Under the pieces are notes generated by a model. It saw only the letters and a list, made by a program, of their open reading frames with translations, did not search any database and was not told the origin of the DNA. Both the position numbers and the translations under genes were made by a program. Source: Niveispirillum irakense DSM 11586 (GTDB lineage: Bacteria; Pseudomonadota; Alphaproteobacteria; Azospirillales; Azospirillaceae). Taken from it: a stretch of DNA of 64,000 bases. Numbering within the stretch: the first letter of the stretch is position 1; each line of letters begins with the position of its first letter. Below are positions 17,471 through 26,763 of the stretch, piece after piece. The stretch is from NCBI RefSeq assembly GCF_000429645.1, contig NZ_AUCG01000021.1, forward strand, positions 248,001-312,000, written 5' to 3'.

Positions 17471-19204
17471 ATGCGCAATTTGGGCGGTATCCTCTGGGTG
17501 CCGCCTTTTTTGTTCGTGCCGATCCCGATCCGCCTGTTCCTGCTTCTTCTGCTGCTGGTCGCCCCGCCCAGCCGGGCGGCGCCCTTGCCGTCGGCTGCCC
17601 CCACCCCTTTTCTGGTCGAGGAAGGAACAGCCTGGGCGGCGATGGAATGGGACCGGGAGGGCCGGCAGGGCGTGCTGGGGCTGCAACCCCTGCAATCCGT
17701 CGCCGTGCAACTGCGGCAGGATCGGGGTGCGGATGGCGTTGGCGATGCCGACCTTCGCCTTTGGCCGGCGGGAAAGTGGCGACCGTCGCTGGTGCTGGGG
17801 GTGCGGGGGATCGGCGCGGACACGTCAAGGCGCCTGGATAGCGCCATGGCCGGCATCCGTCTTGGTTCCGTCGAACTGGGCGCGGGCATGGGCTGGGCCG
17901 GCGGCCTGTCCTGGTCGAAGCCGAAGCCTTTGGCGGCACTGCAGGTGCCCCTATGGACCGATCGGGCCTGGATCAAGGCGATAGCGGCCAGGGCCGGACC
18001 AGCGGCAGAAACGTCGGTTACGCTGGGCGCGCGGCCTCTGTCATGGCTTGATCTTTCCGTTGGATGGCAACGTTATCGCGGGGCTGTACTGGGCGTGGCG
18101 TTGCGATGGGATATGGCCGGCATGGATCGCCCCTGGCCTTTGCCCGCGCGTCAGCCGGACGGGGCTTGGTGGAGCGATGTGGATGCCGCCATGGACCCGG
18201 CGGAGAGCATCGCCGCCGCCGCATTTACGGGGCGGGTGGCAAAACCGGCAACCCATCGCCTGGGTCTTCCCGGAATCGTGGCGCATTTGCCGGCCTTGCA
18301 GGTGCAAAAGGCCGCCCGATGGGATAGCAGCGGCGCCGAAATCCGCCGGGGAACGGAATTTGCCCGCGCTGCCCGTCCCACAGCCTTGGCCCGGCATTGG
18401 GAGATGGCGTTGACCGGATGGGGAGAGATTGGCCCCGGCCCCCCTGAAACGGGCCAGTGGGGCCGGCGGGTGGGGCTGGATGCTGGGTTGACGGTGCTGC
18501 CTCTCGCCGGCCTGTTGCTGCACAGCGCGGCACGCACCAGTTTGGCCCACGATCTGGGCAATTTCCCCCAGGGGGACTTCACGGTGGGCCGCGCCGATGC
18601 CCCCCTTTATCCAAACCGGGACATCAGGTGGAACCGGGGGCAGGGCGCCTTATTGCTGACCCTGGCCCCACCGCTGGATGTGATGCTGGAGGCTGGATAT
18701 CTGGAGGAGATGTTTGGCGGGTTCGGTGGTGAACTGCGCTATCAGCCGCCGCTTGCCCGCGGGTCGGTGGGCGTGGAGGCGCACCGGTTGTGGAAGCGCC
18801 AACCGGATGGCAGCGGGCACCTGCCCAACAGCCGCATCCATACCGCCCATCTCACCCTTGGCCTGGAAGGGCCGGGAGCGGAAAGCCGCCTGTCCCTGTC
18901 TGCCGGGCGCTATCTGGCTGGCGATTGGGGGGCGGAGATAGGGGTGGAACGCTGGTTTGGCAGTGGGGTCTCCTTGACGGCGGGGATCACGATGGCCGGG
19001 GAAGCGCCCTTTGCCCGGTTGGGCGTGCGCATGCCCTTGGGCACCATCGGCGATCGCGTGTCTCTTTCCGTTCGTGGAAAGGTCCAGCCGCTGGGCCGGT
19101 GGGGCGGACAGCGGCTGGACAGGGCCTTTCTGTTGGGTGATCTGCGGCGTGACGCCGGCTATGGACGCCTGCTGGCCGGATGGGACCGCGCCTTTACACC
19201 GTAA
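17471..19204 (+). CDS. YjbH-like outer-membrane beta-barrel protein (exopolysaccharide-related)
   Basis: 577 residues. A hydrophobic N-terminus (about residues 12-36, ending SRAAP) is a probable signal peptide. The rest alternates like an outer-membrane barrel, and the stretch LEEMFGGFGGELRYQPPLARGSVGVEAHRLWKR matches the most recognisable region of the YjbH family. In E. coli YjbH belongs to yjbEFGH, linked to exopolysaccharide production. Here it stands alone, without yjbEFG, and is shorter than usual (about 700). No strong ribosome-binding site precedes the ATG; the start could be slightly downstream. The 3' end overlaps the convergent GST gene by 11 bases. Function beyond the family name is not established. 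Confidence 0.72.
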   Translation: MRNLGGILWVPPFLFVPIPIRLFLLLLLLVAPPSRAAPLPSAAPTPFLVEEGTAWAAMEWDREGRQGVLGLQPLQSVAVQLRQDRGADGVGDADLRLWPAGKWRPSLVLGVRGIGADTSRRLDSAMAGIRLGSVELGAGMGWAGGLSWSKPKPLAALQVPLWTDRAWIKAIAARAGPAAETSVTLGARPLSWLDLSVGWQRYRGAVLGVALRWDMAGMDRPWPLPARQPDGAWWSDVDAAMDPAESIAAAAFTGRVAKPATHRLGLPGIVAHLPALQVQKAARWDSSGAEIRRGTEFARAARPTALARHWEMALTGWGEIGPGPPETGQWGRRVGLDAGLTVLPLAGLLLHSAARTSLAHDLGNFPQGDFTVGRADAPLYPNRDIRWNRGQGALLLTLAPPLDVMLEAGYLEEMFGGFGGELRYQPPLARGSVGVEAHRLWKRQPDGSGHLPNSRIHTAHLTLGLEGPGAESRLSLSAGRYLAGDWGAEIGVERWFGSGVSLTAGITMAGEAPFARLGVRMPLGTIGDRVSLSVRGKVQPLGRWGGQRLDRAFLLGDLRRDAGYGRLLAGWDRAFTP

Positions 19205-19856
19205 GGTAATCAATCTCCCACGGTTCCGCCGCGGCGGCGGCGGTCCATTCCTTCATGGCGGGCAGGTCCAGGACGGCTGAGACATAGGCATCCGGCACAG
19301 GCTCCAGTTCCACCCCCCAGCCCCGCATCCGGACGCAGACCGGGGCGAACATGGCATCCGCCAGGGTGAAACGGCCGAACAGGAACGGGCCACCCTGGCC
19401 GAATCGGGTACGGCAATCGGTCCAGAGTTCCTGGATGCGGGCAATGTCGGCGGCAGCAGCGGCCACCCGTTCCGGGACGTCATGCCGGGTGCGCAGATCC
19501 ATGAACAGGTTGCGCCTTAGATCGGTGAAGCCGGAATGCATCTCCGATGCGGCCGCGCGGGCGATGGCACGCGCCTGCCGATCCGCCGGCCACAGGCCGG
19601 CATCGGGATAAAGCTCCGCCACATATTCGCAGATGGCCAGACTGTCCCAGATCACCAGCCCGTCATGTTTCAGCACCGGCACCTTGCCGGACGGGCCATG
19701 GCCCAGCAGCGTGGCCTTGGTGTCCGGCTGGCGCAGCGGCACAACAATTTCCTGAAAGTCGGCACCGGCCTGCCGCAAGGCCAGCCAGGGCCGCAGCGAC
19801 CAGGAGGAATAGCTTTTATTGCCGATGACGAGGGTGAGTTCGTTCTGTGTGCCCAT
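19194..19856 (-). CDS. Glutathione S-transferase family protein
   Basis: 220 residues, normal GST length. The N-terminal thioredoxin-fold domain contains NKSYSSWSLRPWLALR, where the SSWS segment carries the likely glutathione-activating serine, and GKVPVLKHDGLVIWDSLAICEYVAE, the cis-Pro and glutathione-binding Ser region. The C-terminal helical domain includes FLFGRFTLADAMFAPVCVR. The substrate is unknown. The ATG at 19856 is preferred because the upstream open frame resembles nothing. Convergent with the YjbH-like gene (11-base overlap). Confidence 0.9.
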   Translation of the reverse strand: MGTQNELTLVIGNKSYSSWSLRPWLALRQAGADFQEIVVPLRQPDTKATLLGHGPSGKVPVLKHDGLVIWDSLAICEYVAELYPDAGLWPADRQARAIARAAASEMHSGFTDLRRNLFMDLRTRHDVPERVAAAAADIARIQELWTDCRTRFGQGGPFLFGRFTLADAMFAPVCVRMRGWGVELEPVPDAYVSAVLDLPAMKEWTAAAAAEPWEIDYLTV

Positions 19857-19994
19857 GGAAGCTTGCCCGTTGCGCAGTTTGCCACGGGAGAGTAGGGCTG
19901 GAAGCAGAAGCCACCAAGCCCCAACTTCAAGGGGCGTGATACGAATGTGGCGCCATACATAGCCGTCCACCGCCATCTCAAGGACTGATGCACC

Positions 19995-21380
19995 GTGCTG
20001 GCCTGTCTGCTGAACGCCCCCGCCGCCGATACCGTCCCCGTCACCCTGCTGAAAAAGGCCGAGCTTGATGCCTGGCTGGCCGCAGCCCCTGCGGCGGATG
20101 CCGCCTGGGTGCGCCGCCTGGGCTTTACCGCCACCCCCGGCAGCACAGCGCTGATTGCCGCTGCTGATGGCAGTCTGGCGCGTGTGCTGGCCGGTGTTGC
20201 CGATCCGGTGGATATCTGGTCGCTGGCGGGCCTGCCAGGCAGCCTGCCCGCCGGTTCCTATGCGCTGGAAACGCCGCTGGATGCGGCGACCGCCACCGCT
20301 GTGGCCACCGGCTGGGCCCTGGCCTGCTATCAGTTCACCCGTTACAAAAAATCCACCAAGAGCTTTGCAGCGCTGGTGATCCCGGCCAATGCCGATTCTG
20401 CGGCTGTTCTGCGCTTCGCCCAGGCGGCCTATATGGTCCGCGATCTGGTGAATACCCCCGCAGAAGATATGGGGCCGCCGGAACTGGCGGCTGCGGCGGA
20501 AATGCTGGCGGCCGAATATGGCGCCCGTGTCAGCACCATCGTCGGTGACGATCTGCTGGTGAATAATTATCCCATGATCCATGCCGTGGGCCGCGCCGCT
20601 GCCAAGGCCCCACGCTTGATCGACCTGAACTGGGGTGACAAGTCCCATCCGCTGGTGACGCTGGTCGGCAAGGGTGTCTGTTTTGATACCGGCGGGCTGG
20701 ATATCAAGCCCGCCTCCTCCATGCTGATGATGAAGAAAGATATGGGTGGTGCCGCCCATGCCCTGGGCCTTGCCCGGCTGATCATGGATGCCAAGCTGCC
20801 GGTGCGCCTGCGCGTGCTGGTGCCGGCGGTGGAAAATGCGGTGGCCGGCAATGCCTTCCGCCCCATGGATATTTTCCCCACCCGCAAGGGCCTGACGGTG
20901 GAGATCGGCAATACCGATGCCGAAGGCCGTCTGGTGCTGTGCGATGCCCTGACGGAAGCCGATAGCGAGCAGCCGGCACTGCTGATCGATTTCGCCACCC
21001 TGACCGGTGCCGCCCGTGTGGCGCTGGGCCCGGAATTGCCGGCCCTGTTCAGCAATGATGACGCCCTGGCGGCGGAGATCAGCGCGGCGGCCACCACCAC
21101 CCATGATCCGTTGTGGCGCCTGCCGCTGTGGCAGGGCTATCGCAGCCAGTTGGACAGCAAGATCGCCGATCTGAACAATGCCCCCGGCGGCGGCATGGCG
21201 GGCGCCATCACGGCGGCGCTGTATCTGGAACAGTTCGTTTCCAAACAGACGCCGTGGGCGCATGTCGATCTCTATGCCTGGAACAGCAGTGCCAAGCCCG
21301 GCCGCCCGGAAGGCGGAGAGGCCATGACGCTGCGGGCCTTTTTCAACGTGATCGCGAACCGGTTTGCCGCCCAAGGGTAA
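19995..21380 (+). CDS. M17 leucyl aminopeptidase family protein
   Basis: 461-residue cytosolic metallopeptidase. The C-terminal catalytic domain shows the M17 metal-binding and catalytic segments GKGVCFDTGGLDIKP, MMKKDMGGAAHALG and NTDAEGRLVLCDAL, with two metal ions expected. The N-terminal domain is short and divergent from PepA. The start is a GTG at 19995 with AAGGA about 10 bases upstream. Members remove N-terminal residues from peptides. It is followed on the same strand by a MarR regulator and an NlpC/P60 peptidase. Divergent from the GST gene across about 140 bases. Confidence 0.92.
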   Translation: MLACLLNAPAADTVPVTLLKKAELDAWLAAAPAADAAWVRRLGFTATPGSTALIAAADGSLARVLAGVADPVDIWSLAGLPGSLPAGSYALETPLDAATATAVATGWALACYQFTRYKKSTKSFAALVIPANADSAAVLRFAQAAYMVRDLVNTPAEDMGPPELAAAAEMLAAEYGARVSTIVGDDLLVNNYPMIHAVGRAAAKAPRLIDLNWGDKSHPLVTLVGKGVCFDTGGLDIKPASSMLMMKKDMGGAAHALGLARLIMDAKLPVRLRVLVPAVENAVAGNAFRPMDIFPTRKGLTVEIGNTDAEGRLVLCDALTEADSEQPALLIDFATLTGAARVALGPELPALFSNDDALAAEISAAATTTHDPLWRLPLWQGYRSQLDSKIADLNNAPGGGMAGAITAALYLEQFVSKQTPWAHVDLYAWNSSAKPGRPEGGEAMTLRAFFNVIANRFAAQG

Positions 21381-21485
21381 GCCTGTTGGTTCCCGCCTTG
21401 CCGTAAAACACTTTATTCGGCACACTCCGTTTCGCGTCCGGTTGCGATTTCGCAAGGGGCCGGCGCGAAGCGGTCGGGGGGCGGC

Positions 21486-21938
21486 ATGTCACGAAACCTT
21501 GAGGCGCTGCAACTTTGGCGGGGGGCCTTGGTGGCCAGCGTGCGCAAGGACGGACCGGACCTGTCGGCCCGGCAACTGGCCTTGATGCTGACCGTCTATC
21601 TGACCCCGCCGCCCCATACGGTGCGGGGTCTCGCGCAGACATTGAATGTATCGAAGCCCGCCATCACCCGGGCGCTGGACCGGCTGGGCCGGCTGGGCTA
21701 CATCAAGCGCAAGCGCGACCAGCAGGATCGCCGCAACGTGCTGGTCCAGCGGACTGTCAAAGGGTCCGTCTTCCTGGCTGAATTCGGTCAGATGGTGATT
21801 GATGCGGGGCAGGCGGCGCCGGTCGGTGAAGAAGGGGGGACGCTTGATCCCGCCCTGGACAGCAATGGCGGTGTTCCCGCCGCCATGGTGGCGGCAGCGG
21901 ATGCCGCCCGACCGGAAGCCCTGGCACCATCGGCATGA
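21486..21938 (+). CDS. MarR-family transcriptional regulator
   Basis: 150 residues. The winged helix-turn-helix spans about residues 25-105: TVRGLAQTLNVSKPAITRALDRLGRLGYIKRKRDQQDRRNV is the recognition helix and wing typical of MarR. The C-terminal tail (about 110-150) is low-complexity and Ala/Gly/Pro-rich. The last codons overlap the start of the NlpC/P60 gene (ATGA), so the two are coupled. Ligand and targets unknown. Confidence 0.85.
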   Translation: MSRNLEALQLWRGALVASVRKDGPDLSARQLALMLTVYLTPPPHTVRGLAQTLNVSKPAITRALDRLGRLGYIKRKRDQQDRRNVLVQRTVKGSVFLAEFGQMVIDAGQAAPVGEEGGTLDPALDSNGGVPAAMVAAADAARPEALAPSA

Positions 21939-22786
21939 GTGACGAACAAAAGCTCGACCCCCGTATCCATCCCTATCGCGACGATCTCGCCGCCTCTTAC
22001 CTGAAAGGCAAGGTCGAGGCGGCGCGTTTCATCGACGGTGTGCCCTGCCAGATCGGCGCCGGTTTCATGGCGCTGAAGGAAGGCCCGTCTTTTGAGGCGC
22101 GCCAGGCCAGCGAACTGCTGCATGGTGAGGATTTCACCGTGCTGGAAGAACATGATGGCTGGGCCTGGGGGCATAGCGTGCGCGGTGGCTATGTTGGCTG
22201 GCTGCGGGTGGAAGGGCTTTCTGCCGAACCGGAAGCGCCAACCCACAAGGTTACGGCGCTGCGCACGCTGCTTTATCCGGCGCCGGACGTGAAGCAGCCC
22301 TTTGCCGACATTTTGCCCATGGGCGCCCTTGTCACGGTGATCGGGGAAGAGGGCTCCTGGCGGCAGGTGTCCGGCGGCGGCTGGATCTATGCCCGCCATC
22401 TGGCACCGCTGGCTGATAAGGCAGCCGATCCGGTGGCCGTGGCGTTGCGATTCGTCGGCACGCCCTATCTGTGGGGGGGGCGGACCAGCATCGGCATCGA
22501 CTGTTCCGGGCTGGTGCAGGTGGCGCTTCAGGCGGCAGGTATCGACTGTCCGCGCGACAGCGACCAGCAGGCGGCCTCGGTTGGCACGCTGGTGTCAGGT
22601 GATGGCGCTGGACTTGCGTTCCAGCGTGGCGATCTGGTGTTTTTCCCCGGCCATGTCGGTTTAATGGTCGATGGCAGCAATCTGCTGCACGCCAACGCCT
22701 TCCATATGGAAGTGGTGGTGGAACCCCTGGCCGATGTGCTGGCCCGTGCGGGGGACAAGGGGATTACGGACGTCCGCCGTCTCTGA
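21935..22786 (+). CDS. NlpC/P60-family cysteine peptidase with SH3-like domains
   Basis: 283 residues. Two bacterial SH3-like segments (about 45-95 and 105-155) precede a C40 peptidase domain (about 160-283). The catalytic Cys is in GIDCSGLVQVAL, the catalytic His in FFPGHVGLMVDG, and the third polar residue is the His in HANAFHMEV. Such enzymes cleave gamma-D-glutamyl-diaminopimelate bonds in peptidoglycan peptides. No signal peptide is seen, which suggests a cytoplasmic role in murein-peptide recycling, consistent with the neighbouring M17 aminopeptidase. The start overlaps the MarR gene by four bases. Confidence 0.9.
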   Translation: MSDEQKLDPRIHPYRDDLAASYLKGKVEAARFIDGVPCQIGAGFMALKEGPSFEARQASELLHGEDFTVLEEHDGWAWGHSVRGGYVGWLRVEGLSAEPEAPTHKVTALRTLLYPAPDVKQPFADILPMGALVTVIGEEGSWRQVSGGGWIYARHLAPLADKAADPVAVALRFVGTPYLWGGRTSIGIDCSGLVQVALQAAGIDCPRDSDQQAASVGTLVSGDGAGLAFQRGDLVFFPGHVGLMVDGSNLLHANAFHMEVVVEPLADVLARAGDKGITDVRRL

Positions 22787-22831
22787 TCTGCCCTCCCGTC
22801 GGCGGCGGTCTCGCGGCAAAACCAAGCCAAG

Positions 22832-22859
22832 AAAAAACCCGCCGGCGGCTGCCGGCGGG
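22832..22859 (-). terminator. Rho-independent terminator of the porin gene
   Basis: On the minus strand, CCCGCCGGC, loop AGCC, GCCGGCGGG, then TTTTTT. The stem is nine perfect GC-rich pairs and lies 27 bases after the porin stop. Confidence 0.92.
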
Positions 22860-22885
22860 CTCTTCCCTGATGATCGTGTGATCGA

Positions 22886-24316
22886 TCAGAACTGGAACTG
22901 CATGCGCAGGGCCAGCGCATCCAGGCCCTGTTCGGTGCCGTTCGGACGCTCGACCGTGGTGTTGACGTAGTTGACCATGAAGCGGATGGCGTTGTTGACG
23001 TACCAGTTCACGCCCAGGGTCCAGTTCTTCTCTTCACCGGTGCCGGTACCAGCGACGCCGCCGGCGCGGTCGATCAGATTGACCGTGGAGTAACGGGCCG
23101 CGATTTCCCAGGCGCCAAAGCCGCCCTGACCCACCGGCCAGGAGGGCTTCACGGTGGCCCATTCGCCGGGCTTATAGGCGCGACGCTCGCCGGTCAGGAT
23201 ATAGCCGGCGGAGACGTAGTAACCGTCAAATTCCGGGTCCTTGAAGCTGTTGGCGGTCGTCGTGCCGGGCAGGCGCTCGTCCGTGCTGGCGCCGAACTTG
23301 TAGTATTCGCCAGCGCCCCAGAAGCTCTTGAAGTTGAAGCCCAGATCGGCGCCGTAGGCGTACTGGTCATCAATGCTGTTGATGGTGCCGGTGCTGGTCA
23401 GCGACGTGCGGTTGCCGCCGATGCGAACGCCCGGACGATCACCGAAAGAAGCGGTCTTCGTGATCTGGGTGGCGCTGGTGCGGGCAGCGGTCTGCGGGGT
23501 TACCTGATAGACACCGGACAAACCGATACCGGCGCCGCCTTCATTGCTGCTGTAGAACTGATAGGCAGCGCGGCCCAGCAGGTTGACCATATCGTCGATG
23601 GTACCCGTGGTACCGGTCTGGTTGCCGGTCACGTAACCAGCCAGGAAGTAGTTGCTGCCCTTGGTGGAGATACCGAAGCCGGTACGGCTGTCGGAACCGC
23701 CAATACCGACAACGATATTGTTGATCGGCGCGCGTTCCATGAAGGCGATATCGTTGGAGGAGGTGCTGTCATCCAGCGTGAATTTCGGCTGGAACACACC
23801 CATGATCACCTGGCTATCCTTGAAGCCATTATAGGTGATGTTGGCAGCCTGGACCTGGGAAGCGCCACCACGGTCATTGGCGAAGTTGCCGGTGAACTCA
23901 TAGCCCCAGTCATTGTAGACGGTGCCTGCAACGCCCAGGAAGGCGCGACGGAGCTGGAAGCCGTCGGTGGCGTCGGTGGTGTAGTTATCCTTGTTCACCC
24001 AGGTGCCGTAATCCATGTGGATGCGGGCGCGCAGAGCGACATCGAACTTCTTGTCGGCGGTCACAACACGCATGCGGCCACCGTCGGCAGTGACCTTGGG
24101 CATATCGGCCAGCGTCTTCTGAACGGCCTTCTGCTCCTTGGTGACATTGTCCTTCAGGCTGGTCAGCTGGCTCTGCAGAGCCTGGATCTGCTGCGCCAGC
24201 GCATCAATCTGCGCCTGGGACGCGCCGCCCGCCGGGGCGGTCTGCGCCAGCGCCGGGCTGGCAATCAGGGCCGCGCCGACAATGGTGCCGGCCAGCAGGG
24301 TGGACTTGAAGTTCAT
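22886..24316 (-). CDS. OprO/OprP-type (phosphate/polyphosphate-selective) porin
   Basis: 476 residues. Signal peptide of about 24 residues ending SPALA-Q, then a coiled-coil segment (about 33-70, IDALAQQIQALQSQLTSLKDNV) as in trimeric porins of this family, then a beta-barrel with the typical FQLRRAFLGVAGTVYNDWGYEFTGNF region and ending in the C-terminal Phe of LALRMQFQF needed for outer-membrane assembly. It would form a channel for anions such as phosphate; selectivity is inferred from family only. Upstream lie two Pho-box-like sequences, which would fit phosphate control. Strong own terminator; monocistronic. Confidence 0.88.
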   Translation of the reverse strand: MNFKSTLLAGTIVGAALIASPALAQTAPAGGASQAQIDALAQQIQALQSQLTSLKDNVTKEQKAVQKTLADMPKVTADGGRMRVVTADKKFDVALRARIHMDYGTWVNKDNYTTDATDGFQLRRAFLGVAGTVYNDWGYEFTGNFANDRGGASQVQAANITYNGFKDSQVIMGVFQPKFTLDDSTSSNDIAFMERAPINNIVVGIGGSDSRTGFGISTKGSNYFLAGYVTGNQTGTTGTIDDMVNLLGRAAYQFYSSNEGGAGIGLSGVYQVTPQTAARTSATQITKTASFGDRPGVRIGGNRTSLTSTGTINSIDDQYAYGADLGFNFKSFWGAGEYYKFGASTDERLPGTTTANSFKDPEFDGYYVSAGYILTGERRAYKPGEWATVKPSWPVGQGGFGAWEIAARYSTVNLIDRAGGVAGTGTGEEKNWTLGVNWYVNNAIRFMVNYVNTTVERPNGTEQGLDALALRMQFQF

Positions 24317-24450
24317 TGTTCTTCTCCGGTGGAATGCGCCGAAAGCCGGACCTCACTGCCCAACCCGCCTAATGCCGAAGTTGTAGCCGGTGTGATCCCG
24401 TGCCCCGCCGGAGGGCTATCAAACCGTCATTACCGATTTGATGAGGTTTT

Positions 24451-24468
24451 ATTACAATGAAATGACGA
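24451..24468 (-). promoter_or_regulatory. Candidate Pho box facing the porin gene
   Basis: On the minus strand: TCGTCAT, TTCA, TTGTAAT. Each 7-base half matches 5 of 7 positions of CTGTCAT, spaced by 4 bases as in PhoB sites. It is about 135 bases upstream of the porin start. Suggestive because the gene is a phosphate-porin homologue, but the match is imperfect. Confidence 0.4.
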
Positions 24469-24535
24469 TGATCGGTTGTTGCATTATCAACACGGTTTTC
24501 CGTCTCTGGATTGGCTGTTTAATTCAGTCAGATCA

Positions 24536-24553
24536 CTGTCATAATTATTTCAT
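24536..24553 (+). promoter_or_regulatory. Candidate Pho box between porin and PAS kinase
   Basis: CTGTCAT (perfect half), AATT spacer (fits the AWAW consensus), ATTTCAT (5 of 7). It is oriented toward the PAS histidine kinase, 145 bases before its start, and about 220 bases from the porin start. Confidence 0.5.
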
Positions 24554-24697
24554 GAAAATGGAAAATATCCCTCCCCGTAATAGGGCCGGAAAGAGAGGGC
24601 GGTCCGAGGTTCCTGTTGAAGAACCGGGGGGTAAGATGAAATATAGCCGGCTTAACCTTAACAAGAATCGGCGCCACCCGTTTCTCATCCCAGGTCC

Positions 24698-26737
24698 ATG
24701 AAGCAGATGCCGCCTCTTCCCCCATCAGCCATGTTGCCACCCGCAGACATGGCCGCCTTTCACAATCTGCAAGGCGGCCATGCATCGGCGCTTGGGGCCC
24801 GGGGCTTCCCCACCCTGCTGATGGTCGGGGGGATGATGGCGATGGTAGGGCTGCTGATCCTGCTTGTTGCATGGTCTGGCCGTGGTTCCGACCATGAAGC
24901 GGCAGTCCGTGTGCAGGAGGGGGTCCGGGCCGCCCTCTCGGCCATGGAGGGCGATCTTGCCTCAACGGTGGGCGAGCATGCTGCTCTGCTGGATCAGGCG
25001 CAGGGCGTTCCCCGGTGGCTCGGACGTAATGGCGACACGGTCCTGGTGATGGATGTGGCTGGGCAATTTCGTCTGGGGTTCCGGGATGGCAAACCGCTGG
25101 CCGATTCTGACCTGCGGGATTTATCCTCTGTTGCAGAAATTAGCCGTCTGGCCACGCATGTCCGGTCGGTAACCGCCAATACCGGCCAACCGGTGACAGG
25201 CGGACTGATCTTTCAGGACAGCTATCATCTCGTCGGTGCCGCCGGCTTTGACGATGCGGAAGGGCAGGGGGCTGTTTTGCTGTTGCGGCGGCTGGATACG
25301 GCGGCTGCCCGGCAAAGCCTTGTGCCGTTGTCCTTGACTGAAGTGGCCGTCACCGCGGCTGACCCCGTTGGGGGGGCGGTTGGGCGCATTGCCCTGCCTG
25401 TTGCCCTTGGCGATGGCACGGTACAGGGCTGGCTGGTCTGGCAGGCCCCTACACCCGTGGGGGATTATCTGGCCCGTCTGGCCTGGCTTCTTCTGCCTCT
25501 GCTGCTCGTTGGGCTTGGTGCCGGGGGCCTTATGGTCGGGCGCTTCCGGCAGCGGGCCCGCCACCATGCGATCATGGCGGATCGGCTGGAACATATTGCC
25601 GCCGCCTACCGGCTTCTGGTCGATGGATTGCCCGATCTGGTGTGCCTGCTGCGTGACGGGCGGATTGTTCTGGTGAACCAGGTCGGTGCAGCGCTGCTGG
25701 GGGCTAAGGATGGCCGTGAACTGACGGGGCGGTTCTTCGCCGATTTGCTTCCCCCCTCCGCGAGGCTGACCTTTCAGCGACGTGTTCAGGGCAGTGGGCC
25801 TGTTGCCGACGGATCGGTCTGGGATGCCACCGAACTGGCGGGCGCCGGGGGGGAGCCGATGCCCGTGGAACTGGCCTTATGCCGGCTGGAGCCGTCGGGA
25901 CGTGATTTGATCATTGTTGCGCGGGACCGCCGCGAGCATATGACCAACCGTGCCCAGGTGCAGGCGGCGGAAGTGCGTGCCGCCATGGCTGACCGCGCGC
26001 GCGGCCGGTTTCTCGCCAATATCAGCCATGAATTACGCACGCCTTTGAATGCGATCATCGGCTTTTCGGAAATCCTGCGGGATGAGTTGCTGGGCGGATT
26101 GGGCGCCCCGCAATATCGCGAATATGCGATCGATATTCATGAAGGCGGCCTGCATCTGCTGCGCCTGATCAATGACCTGCTGGATATTGCCCGCATGGAT
26201 GCCGGGGAACTGGAGCTGCGCGAGGGCTGGGTTGATATGTCGGCGCTGGTGGAGCGCTGCGATCGGCTTTTGTCCCAGAAGGCGACGGCAAAGCAGGTAC
26301 GTGTTTCCACCCGCGTCAATCCCGCCGGGCTACGCCTGCTGGTGGATGAGGTCCGGATCAAGCAGTTGCTGGTCCATCTCTGGAGCAATGCCATCCGTTT
26401 CAGTGCTGAAGAGGGAGCTGTTGCTATTGAGGTCGGCGAGGACCAGGAGAGCGGTGATGTCGTGATTACCATTGCCGATAAGGGAATCGGCATGGATGTT
26501 GCCGCCATGCGTCTGGCACTGGAGCCTTTCGGACAGGTGGAGGATGGCCATGCCCGGCGGCAGCCCGGCGCCGGGCTGGGGCTGCCATTGGCGCGCGGCT
26601 ATGCGGAAGCGCATGGGGGCAGCTTGCAAATGGAAAGCTCGCCGGGGGTTGGAACGACGGTGCGCGTCCGCCTTCCCGCTGACCGCGTCCAACGCCCGCC
26701 GTCCCCTCCGCAAGCCCGGCCGGGAACGGTGGCATGA
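24698..26737 (+). CDS. PAS-domain membrane histidine kinase
   Basis: 679 residues. First membrane helix about 38-60, a periplasmic sensor region of about 205 residues with no recognised ligand motif, second membrane helix about 265-287, PAS domain about 305-410 (LVDGLPDLVCLLRDGRIVLVNQVGAALLG), HisKA with the phosphoacceptor in [17 protein letters not shown], and a HATPase with N box LLVHLWSNAIRFS, G1 IADKGIGM and G2 GAGLGLPLARGYAEAHGG. The N box has Ser in place of the usual second Asn spacing (LWSNA), still with the Mg-binding Asn. No response regulator is adjacent. A Pho-box-like site precedes it. Ends with a Pro-rich tail. Confidence 0.88.
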   Translation: MKQMPPLPPSAMLPPADMAAFHNLQGGHASALGARGFPTLLMVGGMMAMVGLLILLVAWSGRGSDHEAAVRVQEGVRAALSAMEGDLASTVGEHAALLDQAQGVPRWLGRNGDTVLVMDVAGQFRLGFRDGKPLADSDLRDLSSVAEISRLATHVRSVTANTGQPVTGGLIFQDSYHLVGAAGFDDAEGQGAVLLLRRLDTAAARQSLVPLSLTEVAVTAADPVGGAVGRIALPVALGDGTVQGWLVWQAPTPVGDYLARLAWLLLPLLLVGLGAGGLMVGRFRQRARHHAIMADRLEHIAAAYRLLVDGLPDLVCLLRDGRIVLVNQVGAALLGAKDGRELTGRFFADLLPPSARLTFQRRVQGSGPVADGSVWDATELAGAGGEPMPVELALCRLEPSGRDLIIVARDRREHMTNRAQVQAAEVRAAMADRARGRFLANISHELRTPLNAIIGFSEILRDELLGGLGAPQYREYAIDIHEGGLHLLRLINDLLDIARMDAGELELREGWVDMSALVERCDRLLSQKATAKQVRVSTRVNPAGLRLLVDEVRIKQLLVHLWSNAIRFSAEEGAVAIEVGEDQESGDVVITIADKGIGMDVAAMRLALEPFGQVEDGHARRQPGAGLGLPLARGYAEAHGGSLQMESSPGVGTTVRVRLPADRVQRPPSPPQARPGTVA

Positions 26738-26763
26738 GATGAGGAGTCAGCCCGGACGGGTAA

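Larger units (their letters stand above)
24317..24697. other. Divergent intergenic region, porin / PAS kinase
   Basis: 381 bases without a gene. The central part (24430-24570) is AT-rich and carries two Pho-box-like sequences, one facing each gene. A short open frame here (24438-24701) has no family features and is not considered coding. Confidence 0.6.

Noticed and set aside
19857-21455. In-frame upstream extension that would make the GST a 753-residue protein
   Set aside because: The extension is the antisense of the M17 aminopeptidase gene; GST length and N-terminus are normal from 19856.
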